Below, piece after piece: positions 8,103 to 16,289 of a stretch of DNA of 64,000 nucleotides. Position numbers and translations under genes: made by a program. The stretch is from the NCBI RefSeq assembly GCF_003628125.1, contig NZ_RBZU01000008.1, positions 242,676 through 306,675 on the forward strand. The letters are read 5' to 3'. The stretch's first letter is position 1, and every line of letters starts with the position of its first letter. The notes below the pieces were generated by a model that was given only the letters and a program-made list of their open reading frames with translations, did no database searches and had not been told where the DNA came from. Source of the stretch: Pararobbsia silviterrae. GTDB lineage: Bacteria; Pseudomonadota; Gammaproteobacteria; Burkholderiales; Burkholderiaceae.

Positions 8103-9881
8103 ATGAAGAAACTCCTCAACGATCCGGCGTCCGTCGTGCCCGACATGCTCGACGGACTCGTTGCGCTGAATCCCGAACTCACGTGGCTCCCGCACAGCGG
8201 CGTCGTGATCCGCGCGGATGCGCAAAGCGCGGCGGCGCAGGGTGAGGTTGCGTTGATTTCGGGCGGCGGCTCGGGTCACGAGCCCGCGCATGCCGGATAT
8301 GTCGGACCCGGCATGCTCAGCGCCGCCGTTGCGGGCGAAGTCTTCACCTCGCCGTCGACGGATGCGGTGCTCGATGCGATTCGCGCGGTTGCCGGGGCCG
8401 CCGGGGTGCTGCTGATCGTCAAGAACTACACGGGCGACCGGTTCAATTTCGGACTCGCCGCCGAAATCGCGCGCAGTGAAGGCATCCCGGTCGAGATGGT
8501 CATCGTGGCCGACGATGTCGCGTTGTCGGCGTCGGGCGAGCATGCGGGACGCCGCGGGCTCGCGGGGACCGTGCTCGTTCACAAGATCGCGGGCGCGGCC
8601 GCCGCGGAACGGCGTCCGCTCAAGGAGGTTGCGCAGATCGCGCGCGAGGCCGCTGCGGCGCTCGGCACGATGGGCGTTGCCCTGACGCCGTGCACGGTAC
8701 CCGCCGCGGGCAGACCGGGCTTCACGCTCGGCGACGACGAAATCGAATGGGGCCTCGGCATTCACGGCGAGCCCGGTGTACGGCGCGGCGCACTCGAGCC
8801 CGCCGGCGCGATCGTCGAGACGCTGCTCTCGACGATCATCGACGATCTCAAGCTCGCGACGCACGATCGTGTCGCGCTGCTCGTCAACAATCTCGGCGGC
8901 ACGCCCGCGAGCGAGCTCGCGATCGTCGCGGGCGACGCGATCCGCTATTTGCGCGCGCGCAATGTCCGTATCGAGCGGGCATGGTCGGGCACCTTCCTCA
9001 GCGCGCTCGACATGGCCGGCGTCTCGTTGACGCTCTTGCGTGTCGACGAGGCGCGTCTCGGCTGGCTCGACGCGGCGACCCGCACGAGCGCGTGGCCGCT
9101 CGTGGGCGGTCATCCGTCGGAGGCGACGCGTCATGCGCCCGTGCGTGACGAGACCGCGCAGACGGGCCCGGGGTTGTCGGTCGAGTCGACGCTGCGGCAT
9201 GTGATCGAGGCGATCTGCGACGACCTGATTGCCGCGGAGGCGACGCTCACGCAGATGGACCACCATGTCGGCGACGGCGATTTCGGCACGAGCGCGGCGC
9301 GCGTCGCACGCGCGGTGCGTTCGACGATCGACACATGTCCGCCCGAATCGGCGCCGGCCGACGTGCTGCGCGCGCTGTCGGCGACGGTGCGCAGGGTCAT
9401 GGGCGGCACGTCGGGGCCGCTCTATGCGGTGATGCTGCTGCGGGCCGCGTCGGAACTCGGCAAGACCGGCCGCATGCCGGACGCGCGTGCGTGGTCGCAT
9501 GCCTTCAGCGCGGCCGTCGAGGGCGTCATGGAACTCGGCGGCGCGCGGCCGGGCGATCGGACGATGGTCGATGCGCTCGACCCGGCCGCGCGCGCATTGC
9601 GCGGCGCGCTTGATGCATCGGACGCCGCGCCGTCCGATGGACCGGCACGGCATGCAGTCGTGCCTGGAATCGCCCCTCAAACTTCCCCTGAAACCGGGCT
9701 CGAAGCCGCGATCGAGGCGGCCCGTCGCGGCGCGGCCGAGACGGCGAACATGACGCCCAAGCGCGGGCGATCGAGCTATGTCGGCGAGCGCGCGCTCGGT
9801 TTCGTCGATCCGGGCGCGCATGCGGTCGGCCTCTGGCTCGATGCTATCCGGCGCGCACTTGCGCGGGGGCGCGAACGGTAA
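8103..9881 (+). CDS. ATP-dependent dihydroxyacetone kinase (DhaK-DhaL fusion)
   Basis: The 592-residue product fuses a DhaK domain (about residues 1-335) to a DhaL domain (about 360-590), as in the single-chain ATP-dependent kinases, and not the three-subunit PTS type. GGGSGHEP at 54-61 and GIHGEPG at 219-225 (His221, expected to bind the substrate carbonyl covalently) mark DhaK. DHHVGDGDFG at 386-395, with Asp386, Asp391 and Asp393, marks the Mg-ATP site of DhaL. It phosphorylates dihydroxyacetone, and possibly glyceraldehyde or other trioses. It is unusually paired with wrbA rather than with glycerol dehydrogenase. Confidence 0.93.
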   Translation: MKKLLNDPASVVPDMLDGLVALNPELTWLPHSGVVIRADAQSAAAQGEVALISGGGSGHEPAHAGYVGPGMLSAAVAGEVFTSPSTDAVLDAIRAVAGAAGVLLIVKNYTGDRFNFGLAAEIARSEGIPVEMVIVADDVALSASGEHAGRRGLAGTVLVHKIAGAAAAERRPLKEVAQIAREAAAALGTMGVALTPCTVPAAGRPGFTLGDDEIEWGLGIHGEPGVRRGALEPAGAIVETLLSTIIDDLKLATHDRVALLVNNLGGTPASELAIVAGDAIRYLRARNVRIERAWSGTFLSALDMAGVSLTLLRVDEARLGWLDAATRTSAWPLVGGHPSEATRHAPVRDETAQTGPGLSVESTLRHVIEAICDDLIAAEATLTQMDHHVGDGDFGTSAARVARAVRSTIDTCPPESAPADVLRALSATVRRVMGGTSGPLYAVMLLRAASELGKTGRMPDARAWSHAFSAAVEGVMELGGARPGDRTMVDALDPAARALRGALDASDAAPSDGPARHAVVPGIAPQTSPETGLEAAIEAARRGAAETANMTPKRGRSSYVGERALGFVDPGAHAVGLWLDAIRRALARGRER

Positions 9882-10422
9882 GACGTCGGGGCCGCGCCTC
9901 CGATGCTCGATCCAACGCGGGCTGCCGCGTATCGCTTTTCTTCGATTGCCGCCGCGACACCCTTCGTTCCGCGAGGGTTGGCGCCGCCGGCCTGCGTGTG
10001 CAGGCGCCGCGCGGTGTGCTGCGTGGTGTGCATGCATGACGCATGCGTACGAATGAACGGCCGATCGACGCGCCGTCGGACAACGCCGGGCGCGGCTCAA
10101 GGATCCATCGAAACCCACCGCCTCGATCCGCACTGCGTGTAGGCGAGCCGACCCGTTTTCATCGAGGTCGCGATCGAATGTTGATATTTGTAAAAGTATT
10201 ACAAAATGTATATCGACATTCCTTCAGAAGTATTAAAAAACGCTAACTTTTAGTAAGAAACATCAAATAACGATCATAGTGCTATAAATGCCGTGATTCT
10301 GTGATTCATAAACGGTAACATTCGCCGCAAATCCGGATGGGCCTGACAGGCATGGCCTTTGCGCGCGGCGCGTGTCCCGTGCCCAGCATCCGAACACTCA
10401 GATCGAACCGACGGGGCGGTGC
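9882..10422. other. Gene-free stretch with AT-rich island
   Basis: The first part has ordinary GC-rich composition, with a small GC hairpin near 9990-10015. Bases from about 10180 to 10320 switch sharply to AT-rich sequence with many A and T runs, which is unusual here and typical of a nucleoid-protein-bound promoter or an imported segment. It lies just upstream of the glycosyltransferase gene, so it probably contains that gene's promoter. Confidence 0.6.
10187..10205. promoter_or_regulatory. Operator-like palindrome in AT-rich island
   Basis: A perfect inverted repeat, TTTGTAA then five bases then TTACAAA, spans 19 bp. A TTGATA element ends at 10186, so the palindrome begins directly at a possible -35 box. 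A related direct motif, AAGTATTA, recurs about 36 bases downstream. The layout resembles a repressor site for the downstream glycosyltransferase gene. The binding protein is unknown. Confidence 0.4.
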
Positions 10423-12375
10423 ATGTCGCTGTTTGCTGCATGGAATGGAATTTCGCGTCGAATCGCGGGGCTCAGGCCGAGCATCGTGTCCGATAGCGCG
10501 CAGGGTCAAGCGATGGACCGCGCGGCAGGCCATCGTCGAGCCGAACCCACGGATCTTGGACCTATCGGAGAAGCGGATCGTGTGTCGATCTCGCCGATCC
10601 GATCGCATTCCCGCGCGCCGGCCGTCGGCGCCGCGTCGAACGCGCAGACCCAGCGCGGCGCCTGGCTCGTCGCGCTCGGGGTGGGGCTGCTGATCGGCGC
10701 TTATCTGATGATCGGCACGCTCGGGCACGATCCGTGGAAACAGGACGAGACCTATACGTTCGGCATCGTCTCGCATATGGTCGCGACGCACGATTGGATC
10801 GTGCCGACCAATGCCGGCCAGCCGTTCATGGAAAAGCCGCCGCTCTACGATTGGGTCGCCGCCGCGTTCGAGTCGGTCTTCGGCGCCTGGCTTCCCGCTC
10901 ACGATGCGGCGCGGCTCGCCAGCGCCTTCTTTACCGCGCTGACGCTCGGGTTCACGGCACGCGCGGCGCGCGTGTTCCATCGTGCGTCGTCATGGCGTGA
11001 CGCGCGCGTCGTGGGAACCGTTGCGCTGCTCGCGTCGACGTTCGTCGTGATCAAGCACGTCCATGACCTGATGACCGACGTCGCCTTGCTCGCGGGCACG
11101 TCGATGGCCTGGTACGGCCTGCTCGCGTGCGTGCGGACGTTCGAGGCCGACACGCCGGCCGCCGATCGGACGCAGGCGCTCAACCGCGCGCGGCGGCGCG
11201 CGGCGGCCTGGACCGGCGCGGGCGTCGGGGTCGCGATGATGTCCAAGGGCGTGTTCGTCCCGCTCGTGTTCGGACTCGCGGCGCTCGCCGTGCCGGTCGT
11301 GATGCCCGCGTGCCGCAATCGTCGCTATGCGTTCGCGGCGCTCGTCGCGTGCGTCGTGTTCGCGCCGTTCGCGACGATCTGGCCCGCCGCGCTTTATGCG
11401 CGTTCGCCCGAGCTCTTCAAGCTCTGGTTTTGGGACAACAACATCGGCCGTTTTTTCGGCTTCTCGGTCGCCAGGCTCGGCGCCGAAAACGACCAGCACG
11501 GTTTTGTCTTGCGCGCATGGATGACCTCGGCGCTGCCCGTGGGGCCGCTCGCGCTCGTTTCGATCCTCGCGCGGCGCGCGCAAGGACTCCGCGATCCGGC
11601 CTATGCGATTACGGTGCTGCTCGTCGCGATCGGCATGTCGGTGCTCTCGATGTCCGCGACCGCGCGCCAACTCTATCTATTGCCCTTCACACCGATGCTC
11701 GCGCTGCTGGCGAGCGACGCCGTGCCGCGTTTGCCGTCGCGCGTGCGGATCGCGTGGGATTACGCGTGCCGGATCGTTTTTGCCTCGGTCATCGTGGCGG
11801 TGTGGGCCGTGTGGCTCGTCATGATCGGGCCGAGCGAGCATCACGCATGGCTTGCGGTTTTGTCGCGCTGGCTTCCGCTCGACTATGCGCTCTATACGCC
11901 GAGCGGCGTGCTCGCGCTGGCGGTCGCGATCACGGTCGCATGGGCCGCCGCGCTGCGCGTTGCGGCGACGGCGGGCGCGTGGCGCGGCGTTGTGACATGG
12001 GCGGCGGGCGTCGCCGCGATCTGGGGGCTCGTGTTCACGCTGCTGCTGCCGTGGATCGACTATTCGAAAAGCTATCGAAGCGTATTCGAGGATCTCGCGG
12101 CCACGATCGGCGCCGATTGGACGTCCGGGGATTGCATGGCGAGCGTCGGACTCGGCGAGTCGGAAGCGCCGATGTTCGAGTATTTCGCGGGGATCGCGCA
12201 GCATCCGATCGCACCGGGTGCACCGACCGCGTGCCGCTGGCTGATCGTGCAGATCGAGCGCGGCGGAGCCGAACCGTCCGTGATGGGCTGGCGGCCCGTC
12301 TGGCAGGGCGCGCGTCCGGGCGACGATCGGCAGGTGCTGCGCGTGTATACGCGCGGATCGCGCGCAAGCGGCTAA
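10423..12375 (+). CDS. ArnT/PMT-like membrane glycosyltransferase (GT39/GT83 fold)
   Basis: This polytopic protein of about 650 residues belongs to the lipid-linked-sugar transferases that include ArnT and protein O-mannosyltransferases. The conserved acidic first loop DPWKQDETYTFGI and the EKPPLYDW motif follow the first membrane helix. About 10-12 hydrophobic segments follow. It probably moves a sugar from a polyprenyl-phosphate donor to an envelope acceptor such as lipid A at the periplasmic face. There is no arn operon alongside, so aminoarabinose transfer is not established. The start is uncertain: ATG at 10423 leaves a long hydrophilic N-terminus, and a later ATG at 10513 is plausible. 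Confidence 0.8.
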   Translation: MSLFAAWNGISRRIAGLRPSIVSDSAQGQAMDRAAGHRRAEPTDLGPIGEADRVSISPIRSHSRAPAVGAASNAQTQRGAWLVALGVGLLIGAYLMIGTLGHDPWKQDETYTFGIVSHMVATHDWIVPTNAGQPFMEKPPLYDWVAAAFESVFGAWLPAHDAARLASAFFTALTLGFTARAARVFHRASSWRDARVVGTVALLASTFVVIKHVHDLMTDVALLAGTSMAWYGLLACVRTFEADTPAADRTQALNRARRRAAAWTGAGVGVAMMSKGVFVPLVFGLAALAVPVVMPACRNRRYAFAALVACVVFAPFATIWPAALYARSPELFKLWFWDNNIGRFFGFSVARLGAENDQHGFVLRAWMTSALPVGPLALVSILARRAQGLRDPAYAITVLLVAIGMSVLSMSATARQLYLLPFTPMLALLASDAVPRLPSRVRIAWDYACRIVFASVIVAVWAVWLVMIGPSEHHAWLAVLSRWLPLDYALYTPSGVLALAVAITVAWAAALRVAATAGAWRGVVTWAAGVAAIWGLVFTLLLPWIDYSKSYRSVFEDLAATIGADWTSGDCMASVGLGESEAPMFEYFAGIAQHPIAPGAPTACRWLIVQIERGGAEPSVMGWRPVWQGARPGDDRQVLRVYTRGSRASG

Positions 12376-12432
12376 GTCGATCGGGCGCGCCGGGCTCGAC
12401 GGCGGGGCGCCATCGAGTCCGGCCGTCTTCGA

Positions 12433-14622
12433 TCAGTCGCTGATGCGGCGGATCCAGTCGCCGTGCACGCGCGAGACCGCTTCAGCGCTGCCTTCGACGC
12501 GCGTCGCGATACCGTCCGCGAGCCGTTCGAAGGTCAGATCGACCTTGTACGGGCCGAACGTCAGGCGTCGCACCGTGAGGTTCTGCACGCCGGCCGGCAG
12601 CCGCGGCCGATCGATCGTCACGCTCTGCGTCCAGCCGTCGATCGTGATGCCGAGACACGACTGGAGCAACAGCAGCGCGGACCCCGCCGACCACGCCTGC
12701 GGCAGACACGCGACCGGATATCCGATCGGCGGCAGGCCCGGACGGCGCGCGAAGCCGCAGAACAGCTCGGGCATTCGCATGCCGAACGTGAACGCCGCGT
12801 CAAAGAGTTCCTCGAGGATCTCGCTCGGACCATTGAGCTCGCCGTAGCGGCGCATGCCGAGCGCGCAGAGCGCCGTGTCGTGCGGCCAGACCGAGCCGTT
12901 GTGATACGACATCGGATTGAAGCGCGGCTGGTTTTGCGCGAGCGTGCGGATGCCCCATCCCGAACGGAAGCCGTTGTTGCCGAGCCGGTCGATCACGCGT
13001 TCCGCACGCTCGTGGCTCGGCAGGCCCACGAACAGCAAATGGCCCGCGTTCGATGCCTCGACCGCGCAAAGCTTGCCCTGGCCGTCGAGCGCGATGCCGT
13101 AGAAGCCCTTGTCCTCCATCCAGAAGCGCGACTCGACGACTTCGGCGATCGCGCGGGCGCGCGCGGCCCACGTGTCGGACTGCCACGGATTGCCGCGCCG
13201 CGCGGCGAGGTCGCTCATCGTGAGGAACGCGCGATACGCGTATCCCTGGACTTCGACGAGCGCGATCGGCCCCGTCGGGAACGTCCCGTCCGCATGGAAG
13301 ACGGAATCTTCGCTGTCCTTCCAGCCCTGGTTCGACAGACCCGACTTCTCGCCGCGCGCGTAGTCGAGCAGCCCGAACGGACTCTTGTCGATGACGCCTT
13401 CGATCCATCCCATCGCGCGTTCGAGCGCGGGCCAGAGTTCGTCGATGAGCGCGGTGTCGCCGGTGCGCGCCGCATAGGCGCCCGCGAGCACGACGAACAT
13501 CGGCGTGCTGTCGACGCCGCCGTAATAGAGCGCGAACGGCAGTTCCTTGAGCGCGCACATCTCGCCCTTGCGCGTCTCGTGCATGATCTTGCCGGGCGCC
13601 GAATCGCGGAAGGTCGAGGTCTCGGTGGCCTGGCGGCTCGCGAGGAAACGCAGCACGCCGCGTGCAAGGCCCGGATCGAGCCAGAGCGTCTCGAGCGCGG
13701 TCACGATGCCGTCGCGGCCGAACGGCGTCGAGAACCATGGGATGCCCGCGTACGGATACGGCCCGGTCGCGAGATCGCTCGTCAGCAGCGCGAGGTCGGC
13801 GCGCGATTGAGCGAGCCATTGTCCGAACAGCGGCGTCGCGCTGTGCAGCGCCGCGCCGTTGAGCCGGTGCGCGCGCATCGCGAGCCGCGCTTGCGCGCGC
13901 GCGCGGCGATGGCGTCGCGCGTCGGGCGCTTCTTCGTTGGCCGAGTCGGGGCCGGCTTCGATAAAGAGCGTGAACACGCCGCCCGAGGGCAGCTTGACGA
14001 TGTAGTCGGCGCGATCGGGACCCAGACGCTCGGGCGCGACCGAGAACGCGACCGTCGATGTGCGTTCGAGACCGTCGAGGCCCCAGTACGCGAGCCGCAC
14101 GCTCGACGCATGGACGGCCGGCGCGGAGAGTTCGCCGCGGCGCGCGCGCGTCGAGCCGCGGACTTCGAACATGTCGCAGAAATCGGCGCGAAACGTCACG
14201 GTCAGCGGCATCGTGACGGGCTGGTTGCCGAAGTTGTGGCACGTGATGCGCTCGTAGAGCCGCGTGCGCCAGAGGAACCGGCTGCGCTCGACGTGGATCA
14301 CGCCCTCGGGCGCGACCGCGCCGCCGAGCTCGGGCAGCGGATGGTTCGTCATGTGCGCGGTGAAGACGACGTTGTCGCGGCCCATCGAAGCGGACAGCAG
14401 CGACGGCGCACGCGGTCCGAAGGTCAGCCGGAAGTGCGAGAGCACGCGCGTGTCGTCGCGAAACAGCCCGTCCTTGCTGCCGTACACGTCGCCGTACGCA
14501 TCCGCGACCATGAACGTGTCTTCGTGCTTGAGCGCGAACGTCTGCGACATCGCGGGTTCGGTGCGTTCGGTGACGGCGAGTGCCTCGTCGGCAAACGTCG
14601 CGAGGTCGTCGACCTGCTTCAT
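12433..14622 (-). CDS. Amylo-alpha-1,6-glucosidase / glycogen-debranching-like
   Basis: The 729-residue protein has an N-terminal beta-rich domain (about residues 25-230) of the GDE N-terminal type, which begins with the FALKHEDTFMVADAYGDV pattern. The rest is an (alpha/alpha)6 barrel similar to the glycogen-debranching C-domain: GIPWFSTPFGRDG near 300, NQGWKDSEDS near 430, and NPMSYHNGSVWPHD near 600. The Asp/Glu residues in these motifs are the likely catalytic and binding groups. It has no signal peptide. A GGAGG site is well placed before the ATG. Substrate could be branched alpha-glucans or a smaller oligosaccharide. Neighbouring genes give no glycogen context. Confidence 0.88.
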   Translation of the reverse strand: MKQVDDLATFADEALAVTERTEPAMSQTFALKHEDTFMVADAYGDVYGSKDGLFRDDTRVLSHFRLTFGPRAPSLLSASMGRDNVVFTAHMTNHPLPELGGAVAPEGVIHVERSRFLWRTRLYERITCHNFGNQPVTMPLTVTFRADFCDMFEVRGSTRARRGELSAPAVHASSVRLAYWGLDGLERTSTVAFSVAPERLGPDRADYIVKLPSGGVFTLFIEAGPDSANEEAPDARRHRRARAQARLAMRAHRLNGAALHSATPLFGQWLAQSRADLALLTSDLATGPYPYAGIPWFSTPFGRDGIVTALETLWLDPGLARGVLRFLASRQATETSTFRDSAPGKIMHETRKGEMCALKELPFALYYGGVDSTPMFVVLAGAYAARTGDTALIDELWPALERAMGWIEGVIDKSPFGLLDYARGEKSGLSNQGWKDSEDSVFHADGTFPTGPIALVEVQGYAYRAFLTMSDLAARRGNPWQSDTWAARARAIAEVVESRFWMEDKGFYGIALDGQGKLCAVEASNAGHLLFVGLPSHERAERVIDRLGNNGFRSGWGIRTLAQNQPRFNPMSYHNGSVWPHDTALCALGMRRYGELNGPSEILEELFDAAFTFGMRMPELFCGFARRPGLPPIGYPVACLPQAWSAGSALLLLQSCLGITIDGWTQSVTIDRPRLPAGVQNLTVRRLTFGPYKVDLTFERLADGIATRVEGSAEAVSRVHGDWIRRISD

Positions 14623-14774
14623 GGTGATTCAGCCTCCAGTTCGATTCGTGAATACAGCGTTCGAGGGTAGCCAACCTTTGTGATGCGCGATGAAACGAGC
14701 AGCGCGCGATTTTTCCCTCATTTCCGCGCCTGCCGTGTCTATCGCGCTTACCGCACTTGCCGCGTTCACCGCGC

Positions 14775-15986
14775 CTAGGCGGCGGAGCGCACGCGCGCCT
14801 CGGGCGACGGCGCCGGGCCGCGTGTCCCGTGCGCGCGCGACGCGCCGTGCACGAGCCGCACGAGCGTGATCTCCGACGGCGCGAACAGGCGTTTGGGCGG
14901 GCCCCAGTAGCCGGTGCCGCGACTCGTGTAGACCCAGAGAGACCGCACCTTGTTCAGTCCGGCTGTGAACGGCTGCTGCACGCGGACGAAGAAATTCCAA
15001 GGGAAGAACTGCCCGCCGTGCGTATGGCCCGAGAGTTGCAGCGTGTAGCCCGCGTCGGCCGCGGCATGCGCGCTGCGCGGTTGGTGCGCGAGCAGCAGGC
15101 GGACCGTGGCGTCCGCGGGCGCGCCCGCGAGCGCGGCCGTCGGATCGCTTTCGTGGGCGGGGTCGAAATGACCGCCCGAATAATCGGTGACGCCCGCGAT
15201 GACGACGGGAACGCCGCCATGTCGGATCACGACGTGCTCGTTGAGCAGTACGTTGAGGCCGATGCGCCGGAATTCCTCGACCCACGCATGTGCGCCCGAG
15301 TAGTACTCGTGGTTGCCCGTCACGAGGTAGACGCCGTGCTCGGCATGCAGGCGGCCGAGCGGCCGCGTATGGGCCGAGAGCTGTTCGACGCCGCCGTCCA
15401 CGACGTCGCCCGTGATCGCGATGACATCGGCGTGCAGATCGTTGACCGCGTCGACGATCGCATCGACGTACTTCTGCCGGATCGTCGGACCGACGTGAAT
15501 ATCGGAGATCTGCGCGATCCGGAAGCCGTCGAGGGCGCTCGGCAGATCGTCGATCGGCACGTCCACGTGTTTGATGCGCGCGCGGCGGCGTGCGTTGACG
15601 AAACCGACGACCGAGAACACGAGCGCGAGGACCGGCACCGCGACACCCGACAGGTCGCGCCAGAGCACCGGCACCGATGTATGCGCGAGCAACGCCACGC
15701 TCAATGCGACGACGAGCACCACGTCGCGCAGCAGGCACAGCACGAGGAGCGAGGAAAACAGACCCATCGTCAGCAAGCCGGCCCATGCGGTCGTCGACGC
15801 GTCGTCGCGGCGCGCGCGACGCGCCATCATGCCGAGCGGAATCAGGACATACGACGCGGCGAGCCAGACGATCATGCCGATTTCGGCGGCGGGCCACGGG
15901 GTCAGGGCGGGCACGATCCGGTAGCCGACATAGAGATGCAGCAGCAGGCCGATCGCGAGGGCGCGGACGATGAAGGACAGGGGCAT
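14775..15986 (-). CDS. Membrane-anchored metallophosphoesterase
   Basis: The protein of about 403 residues has four predicted membrane helices in the first 145 residues, then a calcineurin-like phosphoesterase domain. All dimetal motifs are present: QISDIHVG, TGDVVDGG, GNHEYY, and GHTHGGQ. This architecture matches the YkuE/YaeI-like membrane phosphoesterases, whose relatives act on UDP-diacylglucosamine or other phospholipid-type substrates, but the substrate here is unknown. The start chosen is the ATG immediately before the first membrane helix (MPLSFIVRAL); no strong ribosome site is visible. It lies in the same direction as the debranching enzyme gene but is separated from it by 150 bases. 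Confidence 0.88.
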   Translation of the reverse strand: MPLSFIVRALAIGLLLHLYVGYRIVPALTPWPAAEIGMIVWLAASYVLIPLGMMARRARRDDASTTAWAGLLTMGLFSSLLVLCLLRDVVLVVALSVALLAHTSVPVLWRDLSGVAVPVLALVFSVVGFVNARRRARIKHVDVPIDDLPSALDGFRIAQISDIHVGPTIRQKYVDAIVDAVNDLHADVIAITGDVVDGGVEQLSAHTRPLGRLHAEHGVYLVTGNHEYYSGAHAWVEEFRRIGLNVLLNEHVVIRHGGVPVVIAGVTDYSGGHFDPAHESDPTAALAGAPADATVRLLLAHQPRSAHAAADAGYTLQLSGHTHGGQFFPWNFFVRVQQPFTAGLNKVRSLWVYTSRGTGYWGPPKRLFAPSEITLVRLVHGASRAHGTRGPAPSPEARVRSAA

Positions 15987-16178
15987 GAACGATACGCCAG
16001 GACGGGGATCGCTCGATTGTACTGCCGGTGGGGACGGATCGAAGCCGCAGGGCCGGCGGACGGCGCGTGAGCCTGCCCGCGCAGTCCGCCGGGCCGAGCG
16101 CATCGGCCCGATACGGCCCGAGATGATATGACGCGGCCCGAGACGATCGATGCCGCTGATGCGACCGATGTGATCAAG

Positions 16179-16232
16179 ACGACCGAGACGACCAACACGA
16201 CCAACACGACCGAGACGACCGAGACGACCGAG
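16179..16232. repeat. Six tandem 9-bp units
   Basis: Six head-to-tail 9-bp units alternate between ACGACCGAG and ACGACCAAC, with partly matching sequence continuing on either side. The array sits in the short intergenic space between two minus-strand genes. It could encode a Thr-Thr-Glu/Asn peptide on the plus strand, but no gene is supported there, so it is best viewed as a microsatellite prone to slippage. Confidence 0.8.
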
Positions 16233-16289
16233 ACGACCCGGCGCCGAGCGTGTCCGCGCGCGAGACGCGCGAACACGCCGGAGCGGGCC

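Noticed and set aside
12463..14670. Long plus-strand open frame across the debranching-enzyme gene
   Set aside because: The peptide has the Arg/Glu-rich composition of a codon shadow and no domain; the minus strand encodes a complete enzyme.
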